From contig QNQO01001832.1 in NCBI GenBank assembly GCA_003290165.1, positions 148,602 to 212,601 on the forward strand: a DNA stretch of 64,000 bases. Direction: 5' to 3'. Below are positions 23,793 to 36,024 of this stretch, piece by piece. The position numbers were made by a program, and so were the translations under genes. Positions within the stretch are counted from its first letter, which is position 1. The number at the start of each line of letters is the position of its first letter. Under the pieces are notes generated by a model. That model was not told where the DNA came from. It worked only from the letters and a program-made list of their open reading frames with translations, and did no database searches. The DNA is from Berberis thunbergii. Lineage: Eukaryota; Streptophyta; Magnoliopsida; Ranunculales; Berberidaceae.

Positions 23793-24197
23793 CGCCTCCT
23801 AGACCATTAATTTTATTTTAATGTTTATTTTTGTTTTTTTTGGTAATATTTGAAAATATTAATGAAAGTAGGCCCACCTTTATTTTTGTTTTTTCTGTCA
23901 TTTGCAGTGTCTCCTTCCTTATTTTTTCTATTGATTTTTATTTCAAATGAGTAATTGTAAAATTTCAATTTGTGTTTGTCAAAAATAAGAAAAGAGAAAG
24001 AAGAACATAAGATAGGAGAAAGAGAAAAAACATATAAGAGGAAAGAGGGAGAGAGGAGAAAGCCGACGAGGTGGTGGTGCGGTTGATGGTGGTTCTTGAT
24101 GGAGAAGAGAAGGAGAAAAGAAAACAGAGGGATAGAGGAGGAGGAGGAGAAGAAGAAAATAAAAGAAAAAACATAGAGAAGAAAATAAGATGAAGAG

Positions 24198-24270
24198 ATG
24201 AGAAGAAGAAGAAGAAGAAGAAGAAGAAAAAGAAAAAGAAGAAGAAAAAGAAAAAGAAGAAGATATAAGA
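24198..24270. repeat. Purine (GAA)n-rich microsatellite
   Basis: A nearly pure AGAAGAAGAAG run appears as an arginine/lysine-only ORF on the plus strand. It is part of the GA-rich right arm of the surrounding element, not a gene. Confidence 0.8.
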
Positions 24271-24499
24271 GGTGTGATCGATGGTTAGGGGGTGGGGTGG
24301 TGGGGGTGCTTAGTGGCAGAGATGAGCAAAGAGGAGAAGAGAGGTTAGGGTTTTGTTTTGTTTATATTAGTAGTGTTTTTCAGTAGTGGTGGTGTCCTTC
24401 AGAAGGTGGTGATGTTCTTTAGAAAATAAGGTGTTGGTGGTGTCCATTAGCAGAAGTGATGATGTTATTTAGTAGGGGCCTAAAATTTTTGAGGAAGTT

Positions 24500-25983
24500 T
24501 TTGCAAAAAATAAGTGTATGCCTCTATGTTGGATATTTGGACCACCTTTTCTTATCGGCATCATTGGGACTCTGCTCTCATTAACTCTCTCTTTCCTCTC
24601 TCGATTGTTAAAAACATTCAGGACATTCTAATCAGGGCTTCTGAAAATATGGACAAGTTTATCTGACTTCCAGACAAAAAATGTATATTTCAGTAAAAAA
24701 AATGCAACCAAGGCATTCATAAATGAACAGTTCGACTCCTCCACCTTTTCTTCTAATGATAATATGTTAAATTCCAAGATTCTTATCGCGCTATTCCTTC
24801 TATGAAAGATCAATCAAAACATTCTTCCTACAATGATTAATCTGCGACGGCTTCACACCCCCATTAGAGATTGCTGATTTTCTGTAATAACCACACAGGT
24901 GATACTACGCATCAATTCTTCATTTGCCCGATCATTCACAAATTATGGCAGATTTCTCATATCCTGATTGATTGGAGCAATGATAACTTTACAAGGCCGA
25001 CAATTCCCCTCTTTCTCAATTTCATGTGGGATACTGCCAACATGCACAAAAATATCAAGGATGAAATGCTTGCCCAACTCACCGACTTTCTTCTTATTAT
25101 TTGACAGACTCGGAACAATTGGTTTTTCAACAATACCAAATTTTGCCCTCAGTAGTTCCTATCTTATTTTCATCGTATTTGGAAAAATTGGAAACACCAA
25201 TGGTTTTCCACTAGCACCATGTCCATGAGTTACCAAAATGTTGATCAAATGGACTTCATTCACCATTTTCTTACCACGACAGTTATTGATTCTCGGTCAA
25301 ACCAATCGTCCATTACGCCTTCTGAGTCAGACTCACTTTCTTCATTTGGTCCTTTCACCGAGTTAGCTACAATCAAGTTACAACTTATTCATGTTCAAAT
25401 CCAAATGACCAGGAATCATCCTCTTAATTCTAGATCCTTATAGCTCAGACCCATTCCCCACCATCAAGATTCAGATACAATTGTTGTTACTTTTGATATC
25501 AGCTTCTTTGCCTTACTAGAACAAGGCGCTATTGGCGTTTCTGTGGTCAATCTCCAAGGTGAGATTCTTGCTTAGATGATATGCCCCACTGAAGGTAAGG
25601 TAACGAACAATACGATGGCTGAATGCCATGCAATCAAGGCAATTTTGCTAATGCGATGGCTGAATGCCATGCAATCAAGGCAATTTTGCTTCTCATTCAA
25701 GCATGGAAGCGGATAACATGTTTTTTGTTGGACGACTCCGAACAACTTATTTCTAGTATGTATGATGATTTGCAGCACCCCCGGGTGGACATGGATTAGG
25801 TATGACATTCACTCATCACCAACATCCAACGATTACTTACTATTCATTCTCTTTGGTATTATAATTTTATTAGTAAAGAGCTCAATTATGAACCTCACTA
25901 TGACAAAATATCAGTATTTCAACCAATATTCTGAATTTATACGTGCAATATGCTTTTATCCAAAAAAAAAAAAAAAAAAAAAA
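24500..25983 (+). mobile_element. 5'-truncated L1-type LINE, 3' end with poly(A)
   Basis: Degraded plus-strand coding remnants show the zinc-binding region behind plant LINE reverse transcriptases (NHTGDTTHQFFICPIIHKLW, about 24893-24952). Downstream is an RNase H-like segment (VTFDISFFALLEQGAIGV near 25491, MAECHAIKAILL near 25617). The element ends in an uninterrupted A run at about 25962-25983. Stops and shifts are frequent, and a 41-bp tandem duplication at about 25614-25695 breaks the RNase H part. The reverse transcriptase core is missing, consistent with 5' truncation. A word like AAGTGTAT occurs near both ends (about 24510 and 25993) and could be part of a target duplication, but I am not confident. 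Confidence 0.65.
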
Positions 25984-26016
25984 GTAAAAAGTAAAGTGTA
26001 TCTCGCTAGAGCAAAG

Positions 26017-26189
26017 CTAAATGTCGAGGAAACCAGCGAGGGAAGTGAGGTGGAGGGAGGGGAGCCCTTCATTTTCCTTAAAATACACGCGTTGAATTTT
26101 CTTGCACACATCTCGAGGGGAGTGAATGGCTCCCCTCCCTCCACCTCACTCCCCTCGCTGGATTCCTCGCTGGTTTCCTCGACATTTAG
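26017..26189. repeat. Near-perfect foldback (hairpin) sequence, about 173 bp
   Basis: The left arm CTAAATGTCGAGGAAACCAG continues CGAGGGAAGTGAGGTGGAGG. The right arm is its reverse complement, with a small extra TTCCTCGCTGG-type insertion, ending CTGGTTTCCTCGACATTTAG. The arms are about 65 bp around a short centre. It is a MITE-like element lying about 380 bp upstream of the TATA box of the shikimate kinase gene. Confidence 0.8.
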
Positions 26190-26571
26190 AATTCCTGATC
26201 CCGCTATGAGTTCCGGACTGAAACTCGTAGAGATGGTAGAATGTGCTGTGGGTATATATAGCAGCTCCTAAATATTTGTAGTGGTATTGTCAGAGATCTC
26301 ACATGACGATTCAGAGTGAAGAGGTGAAAGAAAGAAAGCCTGAGCTGAGACACACCACAGCACTGTTCCAAATAATTGACATCTCTCCTTCCTTTCCTAC
26401 GTGGCAAACACAAAGCATATCCAAAAGATGAGGACTATTTCGTCATTTCGTACCTTAACTTCAACATCTATCTACATTACTTTACTGTTCCACGACGCGG
26501 CACAATGTGTGTGCAAAATGCAAATGCAAATGCAAATGGATGACCAAATCCTCGTGTCTCCTTCATCTTCC

Positions 26572-26578
26572 TATAAAA
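26572..26578 (+). promoter_or_regulatory. TATA box of the shikimate kinase gene (probable)
   Basis: TATAAAA lies about 215 bp before the start codon. It is followed by a pyrimidine-rich leader with a run of C and several CTCTC words, typical of plant 5' untranslated regions. An ATGCAA repeat (about 26516-26537) sits just upstream. Confidence 0.55.
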
Positions 26579-26792
26579 CCGGTCCGTGAGCCAGTCCACG
26601 TTTCTCCTCTCCTCACCAAACACCCCCCCCCCTTTCGTGCGCCTCTCTCTCTTACCCTGCGCACCCCCAAATCGACGAACCCCTTCTCTCCTCTGTGTTA
26701 TGAGTGTTTGATATTTTTAGGTGGGGAATTTTTTCCGAGTGAGTGAAAAGAAGGGGTTTTTTTTGTTCTTTTTGGTGTGCTATTGGTGAACG

Positions 26793-29700
26793 ATGGAGGC
26801 AGCTACATGTGCACAAAGCTTGCCCAGGTGTTGTGGTTCACCATGGAGTTCAGACAAGATTGTTATTGGAAGGAAAACTAATGGTTTCGTCAGATTTCCG
26901 CAAAAATTGAGTGAAGACCACAATCTTGTACAAGTCTTCAATTCCAAAGCCTTGAGGTGGAGTGGGGATTTGACGACTCGTTCTGGATCCAATGCTTTCG
27001 AGCTCTCTTGTTCCTATAATAAAAATACTCAAGGTCTGTAATTCCTACTCATAAATTTCTTCTTTTGTTATGTCATTTAATTGATGAAATTTCTCAAAGG
27101 GCTAAGTCTGGGGGTTGATTAATTTGGTGAAAACAATTCCTAACTTTTCTGAAAATTGGCTTATCCCTTGCATACATCAAGTGTTCAATGAAATGGTTAG
27201 ATACGCTAGTTCTGGAAAATAAAAATAAAAAGATTGTTTGATTAAATTTGTGCGCAATAACATTTCCTGAGTTGGATGCCATGCAAGGCATCACAAAGAT
27301 GTGGTGGATGTTGATTGCTTCAACAAGAGGGCCACCAGTCGGTCAGGCGCAGTTTTCAGATCAAAGTGATTGAATCCGATACGAGTTGATTGGAACCTCA
27401 TACTTCTTGAGGATGTGGATTTTAATTGGAACCTCTACCTGGGAAGGAAATATCACTGATGCAAAATAATTTATCTTTGAGCCTGGATAGTGGTTATTGT
27501 TGTATTAGAAAGGGATGATGAATTCTCTCTCTATGTCGTCTATTTATCTCTTATCTGGGGTAAAAGCTTGAACTTGATGGATGAACTGACTTACTTTGAG
27601 GGACTGATCTGGTAGTGCTATAAAATGGTCGATTTGGTAATATTGGATTCGGAGTTTTCAAAGAGATCTAATTATCGACAATGTATATCATCCTTAAAAT
27701 TTTTGATCACTTCGGCTTAAAGAAACTGAGTTTCATGGGTTTAATTTGTGATGATTGAGGTGTTGTTTTCTTTATGACAGTCATTACAATTTCCTCAATA
27801 ATGAACCTTTCTTGAATCTTTTGCCACTCATAGTTTTTCCGCATGAAACGTTGGACTGTACTTGCAAAAACTTTTGATTTAACTGTATTTTCAATCAAGT
27901 GTTGAGCTTTCTTCGTATACCTTATTTTCTTTGATCATTGACCTCTTAATTTCTTATTTTCCCTTGCATCTCCAGCATTCGGAACTAAAAAGGATCTTGC
28001 TTTTATTGATGAACCTGCTCTTTTGAAGGTATGCGAAGTTTCTTTGCATAATCACCCGTTTTTGATACATTCGTGAAGCATACAAAAATGTGAAACTACC
28101 TTGGTTACTGAAAAGCATTGGATCATGTAGATGTATCTCTTGTCGTTGTTGTAATAATTGCAGAAAAAATCGAAAGAGATCGCCCCATATTTAAGTGGAC
28201 GATGCTTATATCTAGTCGGTAAGTGGGTTTTTTTTATCTCTTTGGTTTATGGTTTAGTCTTTTTTCCTTATTTTGGGAGCAGATCCGTGTAAGCTTTCGT
28301 ATAAACCATTGGCTCTTACAATGTGCAGGTATGATGGGCTCTGGGAAAACAACAGTGGGAAAGATTTTATCAGAAGTACTAGGTTACTCATTCTTTGACA
28401 GGTTTGTATAAGAATTGCTTTCAGATTATTAATAGAATCACCGAAACACTTGAATGGCGAGAATCCTAAGTTACACATCCACAAGAGTGTTGGATTTGAT
28501 GATAAGAGGCATTAAAAAGGGTTTAAGCAGTATATCTTGCCCTCTAGATAAAAACAATATAGAAGCTTTCTATAATTACCATGTGTCCTATAGTAGACTG
28601 CCCTTGTGATCAACATACTGGAGTATGCAATGATTCAAATTTCTTATAAGTGGAAGCTATTTAGTATCCAAGTGGACTTGATATGTATGGTGCTTGTGGA
28701 TGCTCCAGTGACAAATTGGTGGAGCAGGCTGTAGGTGGAACACCTGTAGCTCAAATCTTCAAACAATATAGTGAGGGCTTCTTCCGAGATAATGAGGTAA
28801 TTCTAGTTCTTATTTTTGTTGATGCACCGTGTTGCTTTTCTATTTGGACATCAAGCCACTTACAGTTGTGGCTATAGTAGATTAAAACTCTCCTTTACAC
28901 TCAGAGATTGATATTTTGTTTGGTTCTTAGAGTGAGGTACTACGGGAATTGTCTGGAATGCATAGGCTAGTTGTTGCCACTGGTGGTGGTGCAGTTATTC
29001 GGCCAGTCAACTGGTATGTGAACATGGGCATATTACAATAAATTATTTCCATCCTCCAAAAATACTTGCTCTTGAATTGTATCTTGTCTTCTGAACTCAC
29101 TTGGTCAATGTCTTGAATCATCAGGAAATCCATGAAAAAGGGGATCACAGTGTGGTTGGACGTGCCTTTGGAAGCTCTGGCTAGGCGTATTGCAGCTGTA
29201 GGGACTGACTCCCGCCCACTTTTGCATCAAGAATCGGGGGATCCATACACAAAGGTTACATCACATTCTTTATTAGAGACATCTGAAAATCAGAGAAAAT
29301 TCTTTCATTTTCTTGATGCTGATTTTCTATCACGTTAAGTTCAAATTGTCATTGTCGCTTACTTTTCCTGTTTGAATTATCTCCAGGCTTTGGTACGTCT
29401 CTCAACACTTTCTGAAGAAAGAGGCGATGCCTATGCCAATGCTGATGCCAGGGTTTCCCTTGAATGTAAGTTATTTGCACCTCCTACATGTGCATTTTAT
29501 CATTGTGTATTGGTCATTTATAAATTTGAGGTGATCCAAACTCTGTCAAGCTTGCAGGGAAAATGGAACTGGGAGTTTGGATGATATGATCCATGACTTC
29601 CGACTTGTTACTTATTTAAAATATATTTGTTAGGCACTATTTAATTATACACACCTAAGAATGCAATGTTTGTGATCTTCTTGGTGGTTAACATTTATCA

Positions 29701-30748
29701 ACTGCTTGGATTCAGATAATTTTGATTGTGAGGCATGCTACACTAAAAGCAGATGACGGAAGCTTGAATTTTCCTTTTGTTAATATACCAATTGTAACAT
29801 CTTGATTTACTAAAAAAATAATGTTAAACTCCATTGAATTTGAAAAGAACGATCACAAAGCACTATGCTCAACTCCATAAAAAGTTGAAAAGATTGACAG
29901 TGTTGTTCCTGTAATTTAAAATTTACCATAACGTTCCTGTTCTGTGGAAGCTAAGATGTTAAATCTGTTCTCTATGCAGATATTGCATCCAAACTGGGTC
30001 TTAGCGATGTCGGTGATTTAAGTCCAACTGCTATTGCAATTGAGGTATGACCCGTCCTTAAATTTATAATATTTTCACGCATTTCCTGGCGTCAGAAACT
30101 TGTTCTAGTTTGTACCCTTACTTCATATATCATTGTTCATGATCATGCCCACTGCTATGATTTAAGTTAATGTTGATCACATTTTTAAAAAAATATTATT
30201 TTCTATGAACCACATTTTTTGATGGATCCAAGCAAACTGTTTTTTGTATTTTTAATTGTAATGAATGAACTCAAAACACAAAATTATGAAGCTAAAAAAC
30301 AGAGTTACTTGGATGGATGTACTTAAACTTGGCCGCGAACTTCTTGTCTTAGGCATGATTACAAAATTGTGAAGCTTCTCCCGTTGTCGAAATCCTTGCT
30401 TACAATGGACTTAGGCTATAAGTTAATCACCTAGGCAGTCTTGTCACAGTGGCTAAAGATACTGTTACTTGCAAGGTTCTTTTGGCGTATGTGCGCTTAG
30501 CAAACTTCTGTCTGTCTGTCTTCATCATCGAGTTCTTATAGGTGATTAGGAATCCAAGTTCTAGCTTTGTTCTTAGGGGTTGCTATTCATGTTTTTCAAC
30601 CCGCAAGTTAAAAGATTTAGACAAATTATGACTTTTCAACCAAACCTGATCATCTGCTTAATTACATTTTTGGCAGGCACTTGTACAAATTGAGAACTTT
30701 TTGAAGAATGAAGACAGTGGTTTATGGTTGTCAGGAGAAACACCTTGA
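26793..30748 (+). CDS. Shikimate kinase, chloroplastic (ten exons, 312 residues)
   Basis: Exons: 26793-27033, 27976-28028, 28164-28218, 28329-28401, 28709-28796, 28931-29013, 29125-29254, 29387-29465, 29980-30044, 30677-30748. All introns are GT-AG, exons total 939 bases and the frame is intact. The product phosphorylates shikimate with ATP (EC 2.7.1.71), the fifth shikimate-pathway step. Residues 1 to about 100 form a Ser/Arg-rich plastid-targeting and linker region. The P-loop GMMGSGKT is at 117-124. Shikimate-binding residues are D142 (FFDSD), R167 (FFRDNE) and GGG 188-190, and the lid arginine is in SRPLL (R228). A later arginine in [10 protein letters not shown] fits the second binding arginine. 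These residues favour true shikimate kinase over SKL1/SKL2 paralogues, which lose them. Length is normal for plants. The start is the first in-frame ATG after the leader. Confidence 0.93.
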
Positions 30749-30935
30749 TCATAATGCTTGATTCTGGGTCGTTTCTATCATTCTTTATATTATACTTCTG
30801 TCTATTGTTGTTGGAAGATATCATTTTTAAATGGAAGTGAAGAGTGGAAAGTAACAAGTAATGAAGGATAAGTTACCGTTTTCTGCTCGTGTTTCTCTGT
30901 TTCAACTTCACTTTGTATAAACATGTGGGTGTATC

Positions 30936-30941
30936 AATAAA
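30936..30941 (+). terminator. Polyadenylation signal of the shikimate kinase gene
   Basis: AATAAA lies about 190 bp after the stop codon and is followed by a T-rich run, a usual plant 3'-end arrangement. Confidence 0.6.
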
Positions 30942-30964
30942 ATTGTATTATTTTTTTTTTTTGA

Positions 30965-32750
30965 ATTCTTCTATTGATCCAAAATATTTGAGTGTTGTAC
31001 CATCTCGGTACAGTTTTGGCAGCTAAGGATTGACACCTCCTTACCTGTTCAGCACAAAAATTTCATCCTATAATAATGTTATTGGCTACTCTAAAGGTAC
31101 ACAATGTGACTATGAAAAAAAATGTCAAAGTCTGAGGGAGTTAAACACAGCAGAATGGTAGAAAAACCTTTGTTCCGCTAAAAGAAAGAGCATGGAATCC
31201 ACACTTTGGAGATACAGGGAGATTCCATTTGAGTATATCGGATGACACTTGAATGTAACTTATTCGCGAAGCATGCAAGAATTGAGAAGTACGTCCCACG
31301 TACACTTGATGACCCTTGATCGCAAACTGATATAGTCTCTGCTTTTGAGGCTGTGTGAACTGAAGATTGTAAAATCCAACCTGGAGTACTTGAAATGGAT
31401 AGGCAGATGGAAAACAAATTATTTTTGTAGGGATTAAGAGACTTCTCTTTATTGGGTCAGATTGTTACATAAGAATTCTCCAAGGTTTCTTAGGAGCAAA
31501 GAAGGAAACTTGGGTTTGTTTATGAGATGGATCCTTAGGACCGTGATATTGGGATATATCTGCATTATACGCCTGATGTATCACATTTTTTTTTCTTCCA
31601 GGTGAAAATATTGTGATATCAGCGGCATATTCATCCATATGTATCATGATAGCGATGAAATATAGCATAATATTGTATACTTTTATCCTAAATATTCCAC
31701 TATGTTCAACAAGAACTTAATAGGTTCATTGGAGCTTTGATAAAACTAGTTATGCCCAGTAGTACATGTAGGATAGCCACCTAGATTGCATAATTTCTTT
31801 AGTGTTGCAACTTACATGAGTCACCTGCATCATGAGGTTGGATGGGAATCAATGTGGAGTCTCCATTCAAGATTTTGGTAGTCCTATTGGTGCTGATGCT
31901 AGTGTAATTCCTGGCTGTGGATTGTGATGAACTTAAGACTGGTAGCTTGGTCAGAGGTTTGGATGCATGCTGGGTGGTACCATTCTGGCAATGAGTATGA
32001 TTTTGGGCTTATGATTATATGTGTCCGGCATGGGAACGCCACACTCTTGGAAGTTTGTGCAAGATAGATCAATTCAAAACGAGCATTATGAAGGGGGCCG
32101 GGGAGGTGTTTTGGTAGCGGTGGTGTTTGGTGGGTAAGCGAAGGGTGTTGGGAAGACATTCTTGGCCCCCGACATAGGTGTTTTGGTCTGAAAATGAGTT
32201 TGACTTTGTCAAGTCACGGCTAATTTCTGTTTGGTACTCGGGGATATGTTCAATTTCATTTGATTTTGAAGGAGACATCAATTATGAAATAGGGGGAGAT
32301 TTAAAAAAAACGAAAAAGACCCCGCTAAACAGCTGTGAAGACAATCAGACATGGTGATCTACAAAATTGACCTCATGCGAGGAAAGAAAGATAACAAGCT
32401 AACCTCACATTATGACATAGAGAGTATGTCTTAGGAATGCGAGTATGAAGCCCAACTCTTTGGTGTAGCTATTCTACCCTTCGGCAGGGTAATGTGTAAG
32501 TGCATTTGTATTTTTATGGCTTCTCCGCTACCACCAGATCAACATGCCTTGTCACTGCTGTATTTGGGCCTGTCAATCTTAGGGACACTTCCCGACCATT
32601 CAAGCCTTTGCATGTCCACATACAGTACTCCCGATTGTCCATCCCAGTAGCCATACAAGCCTTTGCTAGTCCCTTCATGGCAAAAGTTGCTGATAGAAAC
32701 ATTCAAAACTCCTCCTGGGAGTTGCTTTATCCATTTAACTTGGAAAGGCT
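30965..32750. other. Intergenic stretch with possible unrecognised gene remnants
   Basis: No intact gene. Two minus-strand stretches look weakly coding: about 31180-31420 (including VGFYNLQFTQPQ and WNLPVSPKCGFHA) and about 31870-32280 (proline-rich words such as FPTPFAYPPNT). Stops interrupt both. I do not recognise a family. They could be exons of a decayed gene left of the duplicated block. Confidence 0.3.
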
Positions 32751-32754
32751 CGAG

Positions 32755-34530
32755 TGCTTATGGAGTGTTTGGAGCTCTCCCATCAAAACATTCTGACACA
32801 AATTTCTCCAACTCTGTGCTCAAGGACTGCGACATTGCCAATCAGCATGTTGCCACCATGAGCTTCTTCAACTCCTTGAGTTGGTGATTGTGAGCTATTG
32901 CCAATCATCACCTTGCTAGCATACTCCATGTATATGTTAGTTGGCACCATAGTATCCACAACACGTCCTTCTCCAAGATAGAACTTTGTAATCATCATGA
33001 GTACATGGTACATTACTGCCTTCTGCTTTGAAAGGTATTCACATGAAACATTAACAGCATACTGATCAAGAACTTTTCCAGGAAATCCCCATTCAGTTTT
33101 ACTGCTATTTTTTCTGGATACTAAATTGTCTGCTAGTCCAACATTTCTTGTTCTTTCTCTCATAGACCACCAACTACACTAGCTCAATGACATCCATAAT
33201 GGTATGAAAATCTGAAATGCCCCAGTGTTAAAGAATTTTGTACAAAGTACATTTGCGTTTCTCCATAGGCAGTATGCGACCAATACATCCACCACTCTGA
33301 ACTCTCCCAAACCCAACATATATGAGTGTCATGGGAGCGCCCCTGCAACACATGGGTGTCATAGGTGTACAGGATGTCCTCAATGATGTGCAGTGTGAAG
33401 TGGAAGCTAAAAGATAGATGCATGATCCTCAAATGGCACAAATACTATGTGGTACAAATCTCACACAATCATACAAAATGGATGTTTTGTTGTCAGTCCA
33501 ATACACTCGAGCAGGGTGGAATTGAAAATCTGCAAATTGACTCTCTACTCCTCTATGTAGACTCAGAGAATATCAATGCAATGCAAAAACTTTTCCTTTA
33601 AACTATGGAATCCATTTTATAAACTAGGTAAGTTACAAGCACCAATCTCATTTTTCGTCATAAACTCTATAAGGTGCACATAAACCTTTGAGGTCTTCTC
33701 CAACGAAAAACTGAAGAATAGGTATGTGAACAACTAGAGAAAGTACCCGGACTACTGAGCACATGAGCCAAGTGTTACTGTGGTCAGAGACAGTAACAGT
33801 ATTTCCTTGATGCTTTGCATGCATTCTTGTGGCCTGGGAATGAACAACAAAGCAAAGAGTTATAGGCTTGGGAGTATGCAAGGAGAAAGGATATTTTATG
33901 GTATTTGTGTCATTGGAAGACGATTTGGCGGTTTGTCAAGGGATTAATATCTAGTGAGATTAAGCACCTTCAGGGATATAACTTCTATTGTTGATTGGTT
34001 TGCTTTGAAAGGTAAGATGAGCTAAGATTTCAAGAGACATTTTCTCCTAATAAGTTTGAGTCATAGTTTTTGGCATTTGATAAAGTAGGAAGCTCATAGG
34101 TTCGCCTGAAAGATGAGAGCAGAGACGTACTAGATTGGGAAAGATTTTCTAGGGTGCCCAACATTGGGTCCACCGTGGTTCTCTAAGAACAACTATATTA
34201 GAAAATAACAGACGCAACAATATTTTCTACAGACAATGTGGTCTTTCTGGAGGTTTCGTTCTGCGCTTATTTGTCAATCTGCCAGATGAAAAACTATTTC
34301 AAACTGTAATTAAGCAGAGCACTATCACCAGATATAAATACATCCTTAACAACCAACCTGCAAATCAACCTTGGAAAGAAAACCAGTAATCTCTATATAA
34401 AAAGGGAAACTTAATTGTAAGTTTGTAACCAACCACCTTTCTGCCTTGCCCGGAGAGAGGTCGAAGGGTGAAAGGCTCCTTGCTAAACCAAATCTTCTAT
34501 ACCTAGATGTGGAGAGAATACCAACTACCA
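32755..34530. repeat. Left copy of a segmental duplication (partner about 42240-43830)
   Basis: Long shared text includes CAAGGACTGCGACATTGCCA, ATCATCACCTTGCTAGCATA and CATTTCTCCATAGGCAGTAT-like words, in the same order and orientation in both places. Together with the downstream permease genes this shows a head-to-tail tandem duplication. Minus-strand reading frames (about 32783-33441) keep similar words in both copies, for example NMLIGNVAVLEH here, but with stops. I do not recognise the protein. Confidence 0.75.
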
Positions 34531-35462
34531 TGAGCCTGTCTTAAAAAGCAATTAGCTTTGTAGAGTAATTGCAAAACGGTTACATCCAAGACATACATAA
34601 AAATAAAGTTCTGAAGTTGGCAAAGTTTCTGAACACTCAAACTGACCTTTAAAACAAACACATGCAAAGTACTAAAGAAAACATGTAGATAAAGAAAAGT
34701 CGCATATGAGATCATCTTCACACTGATGGAAGATTTCGAGCTGTTTCTGGGTCATCAGCTTTCTGGAGATTGTGAGCACGATTTCTCTTTTTGTTTTTCT
34801 TGTACTCTCCATATAAGTAAGAGACGAAGCCCCATAGATTGAGTGACAAAGCAAGGCGTTTGTCAGCACCAAAGGATTCATGATAAGCAATCACCCCTGC
34901 AATCTGGATGACAGGGAGGAGCATTGCACCAAAGATGCCAATGAAGAAAGAGCTGCTGTACAATATAACACCTAGTATTATTCCTAAAGAACAAATATGG
35001 ATTATCACAGAATTGACAATAAGTATTGCATAGTCCATGCGTCTACCAAGCTGAAATCCCTTCGCTTCTGTATGCATTGCCTATCAAAAGAGAAATCATG
35101 TATTGTAAGCATTGAGTCAGATGCTTAGTGTCTGCATTGTGCTCTTCAAGTCATTTTGAACAAAAAAAGAAGAAAAACTTAATCACTTCACAGACCTTCA
35201 CATCACTAAGACATGCTTTTTCTTATTTTTTAATGATGGAAAAGTAGGGCTTTTATTGGATTATAGTCAAATCATCCGCCACAAATCTTACCAACTGAGC
35301 TAGCATCCGTTGTTGAACACAAGGTCATACTTTGATCCTAGAATTTTATAAAAGCTCAACAAGCTAAAACACATCTCTAATGGACCCCTTGTTTATAACT
35401 GACGGTGAAATGTTTCTTCACATACACATTTTCTTCACTCTCTAGTGCTTCTAGGAAGTTAC

Positions 35463-35640
35463 CATTACCATTTTCGACACAAACATGACATGATGAGAAC
35501 ACTATTTCTACAGCTTATTATCACAGTAAAATTCTAGAATCAATCTAAATTCGGTTCCCATTTTCGATACAAACATGACATGATGAGAACACTATTTCTA
35601 CAGCTTATCATCTCGGTAAAATTCTAGAAATAATCTAAAT
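35463..35640. repeat. Tandem duplication of about 85-90 bp in the permease intron
   Basis: The phrase CAAACATGACATGATGAGAA, with the following CACTATTTCTACAGCTTAT and AAAATTCTAGAA, occurs twice in direct succession with few differences. A related single copy lies in the other permease intron near 50430-50490. Confidence 0.8.
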
Positions 35641-36019
35641 TAAGTATTATGGGATGCCAAACTTATGACAATTACCTTGAAATCGTGGCTCACAAGAACT
35701 CCAATTAGGCTTACAATCGCTCCAAAAACGGAGAGGACAATCTGAAACTGAATCATCACATTAACTGTAACAACTCGAGTCGCCTTTGTATAAGCAAGCT
35801 CAACCCAAGGAGTTGTAACAGCAGCTAAAAGTGAACCAAGCAAAGTCATGAAGAAACCCAACAACTAGTGTGCGCTTGATACACTAGAAGGCCGATCTTT
35901 ATCGGTCTGATTACCCAAAAAGATGGATCCTAGTGTCATCAAGAACAATGAGTTTACAGAAAACACATTGAGCTTCTGATTCATGATGAACCATGCTGCA
36001 ACAACGATGAAAGGTAGCT

Positions 36020-36024
36020 GAGTT
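36020..36024. repeat. Target-site duplication GAGTT of copia element 1 (partner 41259-41263)
   Basis: GAGTT directly precedes the 5' LTR and directly follows the 3' LTR. Removing the element and one copy restores the permease reading frame text seen in the right-hand gene. Confidence 0.9.

Larger units (their letters stand above)
21298..24478. mobile_element. Large inverted-repeat element with repetitive long termini (about 3.2 kb)
   Basis: The left edge CTGATGGACACCACCAACAT has its inverted counterpart GTTGGTGGTGTCCATTAGCA at about 24433-24452, and similarity continues on both sides of these words. Inside the left arm GAAGGACACC recurs, and inside the right arm GGTGTCCTTC. Farther in, a TC-rich block with CACCACCACCACCTC (about 21450) is mirrored by a GA-rich block with GAGGTGGTGGTG (about 24069). 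The arms thus span about 350-450 bp and the element resembles a long-TIR MULE or foldback transposon. The centre contains LTR debris, a MITE and an acidic ORF remnant. Confidence 0.55.

Noticed and set aside
24198..24386. Arginine/lysine-only ORF as a nucleic-acid-binding peptide
   Set aside because: It is a translated GAA/AGA microsatellite in the arm of an inverted-repeat element.
25762..26271. 169-codon plus-strand ORF crossing the LINE tail and hairpin
   Set aside because: It runs through a poly(A) tract (poly-Lys) and both arms of the foldback, so it is a chance fusion of unrelated repeats.
32500..33163. Intact genes in the left duplicated flank
   Set aside because: The overlapping ORFs on both strands contain some conserved-looking words but no recognisable domain, and the equivalent frames in the right copy are interrupted.
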